Below are positions 39,901 to 43,818 of a stretch of 43,818 bases of DNA, in pieces. This DNA comes from a virus. A program made the position numbers and the translations under genes. Below the pieces are notes generated by a model. The model ran no database searches and had not been told where the DNA came from. It saw only the letters and a list, made by a program, of their open reading frames with translations. How positions within the stretch are numbered: position 1 is the stretch's first letter; each line of letters begins with the position of its first letter. The DNA lies in the IMG/VR virus record IMGVR_UViG_3300033182_001235, positions 1 to 43,818 of that record; one strand, written 5' to 3'.

Positions 39901-41298
39901 ACGTAATCTTGCACCATTGTTCATTAAGAACACGTACGAGTTTGCATTTGGTGTAGATCCATCATCTGATATACCAACACCAAACCCATTGTCGTTTGTG
40001 GTATCTGGCGATAATGTAACAGCGCCTAATCCATTACCTTCGAGTACAACACTACGTCCCACTTTAATCGGACATTGTTCTGTGTATGTTCCTGAACTTA
40101 CATTAATTCTACATTGTCCTAAACTAAATGTTTGTTCACATGCATGTTTGATTGTTTTCCAACTAGTAGTCGGAGTTCTACCATCATTTGAGTCATTACC
40201 TTGTGGAGATACAAAGTAATCGTTTTGCGGAGTTAGATGACCCCATTTTAAATCTGTGCCGTCGCTTGTTAAAAACGAGCCGCTTGGTCCAATTGGTAAA
40301 CGTACTGCCTGAGTAGCATCTCTAGTTAATAAATCACCTCGTGTTGTCATTACAGCGTTTGAATCACCCTGTGATAATAATGCCCAGTTAGGTGCTCCGT
40401 CTGATGGTGTATTATTAAGGTTAGCATCTGCTATTGAAACATAACTAGATTGTGCGTATTCAACAACATCACCTTGTTGGTATGTGTAACTATTATTCCA
40501 TGCACCAATATATTTTAATCCGTCATTTAATAATTCCCAATAAGTTGCATTGTATGGGAAATAATTTGCACTGTTATGTCCAAGAATACAAATATAACTT
40601 CTTGCACTGTATCTTACTACATCACCAATTTTATAATTTGTAGAATTGTTCCACTCTCCTGCCCATTTTTGTCCAGGAACAAGAAGTGTATAATAAGTTG
40701 GATTTGTTGGTAAAGGCCCCGTTGCAGATTGAGTGTTTATATATAACTGGCCGCCGTATTTTACAACATCACCAGGATTGTAAGTATTTCCTACGTCCCA
40801 ATCATTTTGGTATCGAAACCCTTTTGTATGAATATCCCAATTTATGCCATCGTCGGGTGCATTTCCAGTTGTGTTATTTTTTGCAATATAAGTATATCCG
40901 CCAAACTGTACTATATCACCTTTTTGATACTCAGCACCGGCGTTATATAATCCTTCAAATTGTTGACCATCTACAAATTTTAACCAATCGCTTGTTTCTG
41001 TTTCTGGATTTGCATTTGTATTTTCTTGTAATGCAACATAAACTGCACCACCATAAACTACTGTTTGACCTTTTTTGTATAGAGTTGAGTTATTCCATGT
41101 TCCGGCCGCTTCTAAGCCTTCCGCCATAACCTCAAATTTAGCGGCATTTGTTGCAAAATCGCTTGCACTTGTATGTGCATCAATACAAACAAAAACACTT
41201 GGGCCATATTTTACTATGTCATCTTTGTTATAAGCGGTGGACTGAGCCCATTCACCTTTCCAAGTAAATTTAAGATTTCCTAGGTTAATTACTGTCAT
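36925..41298 (-). CDS. Giant modular tail fibre C (1457 aa)
   Basis: The same design as fibre A. There are six carbohydrate-binding-like modules (11-309), a linker (TTRGDLLTRDATQAVRLPIG) and a beta-helix (YFVSPQGNDSNDGRTP onward). A propeller-like section (GSLDWQYTYEGSFG, GEIQWQKTVGN) leads to the shared core (FREAFSQVRMSGHDFLD, GRATLSSEEFDLAGLNELQ). Next come a short helix (TYVDLEISNAVAGASAIVAG), an RYNTD module and a C-terminal GDNVRFMDMKRNF beta domain. It is one module shorter than A at the N-terminus. The ATG overlaps the preceding small gene's stop. Part of the beta-helix is nearly identical at DNA level to fibre B. Probable distal tail fibre. Confidence 0.85.
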   Translation of the reverse strand: MTVINLGNLKFTWKGEWAQSTAYNKDDIVKYGPSVFVCIDAHTSASDFATNAAKFEVMAEGLEAAGTWNNSTLYKKGQTVVYGGAVYVALQENTNANPETETSDWLKFVDGQQFEGLYNAGAEYQKGDIVQFGGYTYIAKNNTTGNAPDDGINWDIHTKGFRYQNDWDVGNTYNPGDVVKYGGQLYINTQSATGPLPTNPTYYTLLVPGQKWAGEWNNSTNYKIGDVVRYSARSYICILGHNSANYFPYNATYWELLNDGLKYIGAWNNSYTYQQGDVVEYAQSSYVSIADANLNNTPSDGAPNWALLSQGDSNAVMTTRGDLLTRDATQAVRLPIGPSGSFLTSDGTDLKWGHLTPQNDYFVSPQGNDSNDGRTPTTSWKTIKHACEQTFSLGQCRINVSSGTYTEQCPIKVGRSVVLEGNGLGAVTLSPDTTNDNGFGVGISDDGSTPNANSYVFLMNNGARLRNFVFRNFSTGSVTVSLDPGTGPDDTSVWITSQSPYVQNCTNFTPGGTGMKVDGALHNGGYKSIVNNDFTQINSDGIGVHVLNDGRTEIVSCFTYYCNIGYLAESGGKIRAIVGNNSYGEYGAVARGFSQAETPLTGTLELNDETLNSVETLASNVHVFTSFRDTVGNRVFVGHTAPTGTDITSTFDPTASYPYIIKYNSAGSLDWQYTYEGSFGAIHSVIEAGQRYFAGGVFRDGATNKGFVICVSKAGEIQWQKTVGNTSEIVDLATDGDFVYAVGVHTTSGMNATKFNVAGVEQWSRTFNYNDSTATNTIVPTACAFAGAPTTSTDTYALAGDATAENNLYIAAYDSTVNESTITRITDAGVFVNTYTYGDVAVNSLRLDTGNGDGIYLLAGGSYDNSGTTNPLLFRINVDGVVQWQKQFALGSEAGAWRDVLPFGNDIYVAGYQNEGTNNNNTGLLARYSSNGTLDWAYKFDNGTNNIAFNGVMLDGVNVIAAGIEQGNSVILNVQRDADAGIGTVTSGSYAFTITSQTETANTVVTKTINAIDQTAVTLGTTDTTLTLNQSPSITRSIVATRAGFGGIGTGVLFSIDNLSRSPKNGCVLQIAGDSETYFVISVNSFDEGAGTASIQINPAIPSNKTPGDGTAVTFREAFSQVRMSGHDFLDIGTGGFADTNYPVIIASDYTQAPNQDRETLSENGGRVFYVTTDQSGNFRVGDYFKIEQATGRATLSSEEFDLAGLNELQLGSITAGKQGATINEFSTDGTFADNSDQAVPTEKAVKTYVDLEISNAVAGASAIVAGNSPTQTKVIANTSSINVEIQGTEVTQISSTALQMKPGGSLSFEATSDYMLVPKGDTASRPGSPASGYLRYNTDTETFEGYNGTQWSGIGGGNPWIEKGFADNGFTAANNDRIFVNTSGGQVTINLPNSPAVGDNVRFMDMKRNFSTNNLNINRNGNLIMGLAENITSDVDGSAFQLVYSGATDGWLLLEV
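39881..39981 (-). repeat. Tract nearly identical to fibre B (24574-24674)
   Basis: Counterpart of the tract in fibre B, with three differences in 101 bases by eye. Around it fibre C is closer to fibre A at protein level (for example WITSQSPYVQNCT and SIVNNDFTQ), so C is mosaic here. Confidence 0.7.
40372..41268 (-). repeat. Six carbohydrate-binding-like modules in fibre C
   Basis: The modules start at FTWKGEW, AAGTW, FEGLY, YQNDW, WAGEW and YIGAW, with Y..GD(V/I)V strands between. Compared with fibre A one module is missing. Confidence 0.72.
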
Positions 41299-41555
41299 TG
41301 TGGGTTCTCTCTATACGTATATATTAGTTGTCCATTGGTATTTATCGAATATATTCCATCATCGTCACCAATGTATTTTTCAGTAAACAAATCATTATGG
41401 TTACCATCTTTTAATTTTACTTCTCCCAAAGTTACTCTTGTGTAAACTAAATCACCGTTAGCGTTTTTTGTAAAACCATGGAAACAACTGCGTCCTTCAC
41501 CTCTTCCTGCAGGACCACCCTGTGGATTACCTATAAATTTTGGAAGTGTTGCCAT
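41295..41555 (-). CDS. Small fibre-cassette protein, paralogue of 10639-10875 and 26625-26999
   Basis: An 86-residue protein with GRGEGRSCFHGFTKNANGDLVYTRV near the N-terminus and GIYSINTNGQLIYTYRE at the C-terminus, the pattern of the other two small cassette proteins. Directly upstream of giant fibre C with a short ATGA-type overlap, so translation is coupled. Function unknown. TTGGAG precedes the ATG. Confidence 0.72.
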   Translation of the reverse strand: MATLPKFIGNPQGGPAGRGEGRSCFHGFTKNANGDLVYTRVTLGEVKLKDGNHNDLFTEKYIGDDDGIYSINTNGQLIYTYRENPQ

Positions 41556-41556
41556 T

Positions 41557-41889
41557 TTATGATATCTCCAATACGCTTACTGTAACATCTGCACTATTAT
41601 TTGTGTCAGATCTTACACATAATTCTTGATTAGGTAATAAAACTAACTTTTGTTCTCCACCTACTGGAACCAATGCACTTCCTGCATTTATAGTAGTTCC
41701 TTTTAGTAAGTAAATTTCGGAAGAATCTGTATCTCTAATAAACAAGTCTACTACAATAGCAGAAGTTGTTCTATTAGCAACAGTATAACCAATAACTGTT
41801 GTGTAAAGTAGTCCGTTTCCAGGCGTATAAACAGTTACATCTGCTGTTCCTACGCTTGCTGTTAAATTGTTTCCGAATGAATTTGCCAT
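41557..41889 (-). CDS. Small beta-rich structural protein, unknown function
   Basis: A 110-residue protein composed of short beta strands (ADVTVYTPGNGLLYTTVIGYTVANR, AIVVDLFIRD, KLVLLPNQELCVRSD, ADVTVSVLEI). Small proteins of this make-up occur in many phage structural regions, but no family is asserted. It lies between the large structural protein and the small cassette protein, all on the minus strand. The start is fused to the TAATTAATAGT box, here preceded by AGGA 11 bases from the ATG. Confidence 0.62.
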   Translation of the reverse strand: MANSFGNNLTASVGTADVTVYTPGNGLLYTTVIGYTVANRTTSAIVVDLFIRDTDSSEIYLLKGTTINAGSALVPVGGEQKLVLLPNQELCVRSDTNNSADVTVSVLEIS

Positions 41890-41900
41890 ACTATTAATTA
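41890..41900 (-). promoter_or_regulatory. ATG-abutting box TAATTAATAGT
   Basis: A perfect TAATTAATAGT copy on the minus strand, ending at the base before the ATG of 41557-41889 and overlapping the stop codon of 41898-43818. The only example in front of a structural gene. Confidence 0.55.
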
Positions 41901-43818
41901 TCCTAACGCTATCGAATATGTTATTGCTTCATCTACTGCTTCACTTCTTGTTATTACTTCTGGTGCAGGAATTGAACTGTAATTAATTACGTTAATTCTT
42001 GCTCCATTATCTGGTGCTTCGTCAGTAAATGTTAATGCTGTATCACTAACACTGTATACCAATGGATCTTGGTAAATGTTATCAACGAATACTATTACTC
42101 CATACTTATCTCTTGCACCAACACTTAACGTAAACGTTTGAGTGTTACCATCGCCTGTAAATGTGTCAACTCTTGTAGCAGGAACACTCGGAGAACTCAT
42201 GTGTCTTACATCAATCATTGCTCCGTCTTCAACTGGATATGCTGTTGATGTGTCGTCAATAAATATTAATTCACTTCCTGCAACAATATATGCATCTCCT
42301 GCAACCTGTACAACGCCGTTGATTGCAACCATAAGTGCTTCTGCACTGCTTGGAGTTTGACTTAACGAATAAGCGTAAGTACTGCCGTCGCCTACAAAAG
42401 TTTCTTGTGTTACTGGAGTTCCGTAACCAATACCAAGATAATTCCACCCACCATCTGGGTAGTATGCTTCAAATTTCTTATCATCTGTGTTAAATCTTAC
42501 TTCAGCAGTTATTGGAGATACAGCACGGTCTGCTGTTGTTCCTTTTGGTAATGCTAATCTACCGTCATCAAAATCGATAGTACCTTCTGCATATGCTGTT
42601 GTTCCGCTATCGCTTGTTACAACTTTTTTATCTGCATCGGTAATTGTTAACCTGTTGGCCGTATATCCTTGTATTTTAACTGTGTTAGCACTAATGTTTT
42701 CGTAACCACTAATAGTGATGTCACCGACCATTGTACCTTGTTCAATAGATCGAATTGCCGCAAATTCATCTTCACTTTCGTCGTATACAAATCCAACGTT
42801 AATATCACTACCACGCTCAAGAATAATACCCATGTCAACTTGATTAGAACCTTGAGCACTTTGGTTAAGTGAAATTAAAGGATCTGTAAAGAATACATTA
42901 CCACTTGAACTTGGCGCACTTGAGCCGCCATCAATTAATACTCTACCCGTACCGTTTGCACGTAAAATTAAATCTTCGTTTGTATTGATGTTTTCAATAA
43001 CATTATCGTTGATAGAAATTTTACCATCTACAATAAATCCTGCTCTCGATAATGTTGCTTTTGGATACTCTGGTGGACTAATTCCAAGATTGTTACCAAC
43101 ATAGAATGTAAATGTATCTGAATCATCGTTTGATGTTTCAACTGTGATAAACGTATCACCGTCGCCGTCAGTAAGAGAGCCGCCGCCAACAAGTGCCCAA
43201 GCGGTTCCTGTCCATGCTTCAATAGCACGAAGTCCTTTGTTGTATCTTACAACACCAACATCGTTTACACCATAACCTGCTGGTCTTTGTAACGTTGTTC
43301 CTGTCGGAAGTCTAACACCTGCAACTCCTTCAAATTGTACGTATGCTTCTGGATCAGTGTCTTTATCGATGTGTGCAATTTGAGAAACACTCAAACCGTC
43401 TGTTGCATCAATCTTAGCAGTATTAACGCCACCGTTATAAAAGTAAAGTGTATCTTCGTCACTACCGGGTGTAGTTTCTGGAATAATATAGGTATCGTTA
43501 TCAACGTCGCGTACACCGCCTAAACTTGACCAAGCAGTACCGTTGTAGCCTTCAAACTGTGTAGTGTCGGTATTAAATCTTACATTACCTCTTAGTGCTG
43601 TATTTGTGCCTGTAGGACGATCACTGTCTGCACCAACAGGAAGTTTTAAAGAAGTTGTACTATTAAATGTAACAAATTGTTGTGTAAGTGGTTGTACATT
43701 ATCTGTTCTAAATGATGTTTGATCTAAGTTAGCAACTTCAACTCCACCTGCAAAGAACTGTAAATTATCTTCGTCACTACCGGGAGCAGTTTCTGGTTGA
43801 ATGTAAGTATCGCTGTCA
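41898..43818 (-). CDS. Large modular structural protein, 5' end outside window
   Basis: The frame stays open to the right edge, giving about 640 residues; a TTG at 43394 is internal (DATDGLSVSQIAH). At least three units of 105-117 residues are visible. Each has D.D(T)YI..E..PGSDED....F..GG followed by LP.GT...RP......(V)R(Y/F)N......E.(Y/W)...(A)W. The C-terminal part holds another LPKGTTADR module and two related beta segments (TQETFVGDGSTYAYSLSQTP and RVDTFTGDGNTQTFTLSVG), which often follow each other in phage fibre and baseplate proteins. No enzyme motif. Probably a long tail or baseplate-attached fibre preceding cassette C. Confidence 0.75.
   Translation of the reverse strand, partial: DSDTYIQPETAPGSDEDNLQFFAGGVEVANLDQTSFRTDNVQPLTQQFVTFNSTTSLKLPVGADSDRPTGTNTALRGNVRFNTDTTQFEGYNGTAWSSLGGVRDVDNDTYIIPETTPGSDEDTLYFYNGGVNTAKIDATDGLSVSQIAHIDKDTDPEAYVQFEGVAGVRLPTGTTLQRPAGYGVNDVGVVRYNKGLRAIEAWTGTAWALVGGGSLTDGDGDTFITVETSNDDSDTFTFYVGNNLGISPPEYPKATLSRAGFIVDGKISINDNVIENINTNEDLILRANGTGRVLIDGGSSAPSSSGNVFFTDPLISLNQSAQGSNQVDMGIILERGSDINVGFVYDESEDEFAAIRSIEQGTMVGDITISGYENISANTVKIQGYTANRLTITDADKKVVTSDSGTTAYAEGTIDFDDGRLALPKGTTADRAVSPITAEVRFNTDDKKFEAYYPDGGWNYLGIGYGTPVTQETFVGDGSTYAYSLSQTPSSAEALMVAINGVVQVAGDAYIVAGSELIFIDDTSTAYPVEDGAMIDVRHMSSPSVPATRVDTFTGDGNTQTFTLSVGARDKYGVIVFVDNIYQDPLVYSVSDTALTFTDEAPDNGARINVINYSSIPAPEVITRSEAVDEAITYSIALG

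Noticed and set aside
43394-43818. Start of the right-edge structural protein at a TTG (43394)
   Set aside because: The frame continues without stop to the edge and the upstream translation repeats the same modular pattern, so the gene is simply cut by the window.
43140-43818. Repeated DNA as a CRISPR array or tandem DNA repeat
   Set aside because: The repeats are over 300 bases, degenerate and in frame within a structural gene.
1-43818. tRNA genes or integration functions
   Set aside because: No cloverleaf-like segment, integrase or attachment site was seen; all intergenic gaps are under about 80 bases.

Overview
The window is a piece of an AT-rich genome from a large tailed phage, most likely a marine T4-like myovirus of the kind that infects cyanobacteria or SAR11. 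The case rests on very long modular tail-fibre genes, tight gene packing with ATGA/TAATG overlaps, T4-type late-promoter boxes (ATAAATAC or CTAAATAC) about 15-30 nt before several structural genes, a phage-style NUDIX hydrolase, and an unusually dense set of 2-oxoglutarate/Fe(II) oxygenases. I see no tRNA, rRNA, CRISPR array, integrase or insertion sequence. No stretch longer than about 80 bases lacks a gene. The host cannot be decided from the sequence.

Layout. (1) 1-4087, accessory island I: the 3' end of a NUDIX gene, five 2OG oxygenases on both strands, one protein of unknown family and one 52-residue Cys-rich protein. (2) 4123-10875, fibre cassette A, all minus: small protein, 1500-residue fibre, Gly-rich tip protein, fibre-accessory protein. 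(3) 10902-18624, accessory island II: one 2OG oxygenase, a second copy of the unknown family, and an eight-gene minus-strand run of coiled-coil protein, U32-like/methyltransferase fusion, three 2OG oxygenases, flavin-dependent halogenase, unknown 112-residue protein and J-domain protein. (4) 18676-31502, fibre cassette B, all minus: 967-residue fibre ending in a cupredoxin-like domain, subtilisin-like protease, small protein, 2388-residue fibre with another cupredoxin-like domain, and a 250-residue downstream protein. (5) 31582-35196, accessory island III: four 2OG oxygenases and a second, shorter halogenase-like flavoprotein. (6) 35240-43818, fibre cassette C, all minus: the same order as cassette A, preceded by a small beta-rich protein and a large structural protein that runs off the right edge.

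How it fits together. The three giant fibres are paralogues. Each has a string of W/Y-rich carbohydrate-binding-like modules, a beta-helix, a propeller-like section and a shared C-terminal core, and each is preceded by a member of one small protein family. A roughly 45-residue module ending in RYNTD...E.Y...W recurs at protein termini across the fibre genes and may be a docking element. The accessory islands sit between the fibre cassettes and carry 13 putative 2OG oxygenases, two halogenase-like enzymes and a U32-like/methyltransferase fusion. That is a large post-translational or small-molecule tailoring capacity whose substrate is unknown. The leading hypotheses are modification of the phage's own fibres or of a host-surface or peptide substrate.

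Regulation. Structural genes have Shine-Dalgarno sites and late-promoter boxes that often overlap the upstream stop codon. Six genes, five in the islands, instead carry a TAAnTAwTAGT box fused directly to the ATG, mostly without a Shine-Dalgarno site. This suggests promoter-start fusion and leaderless mRNAs.
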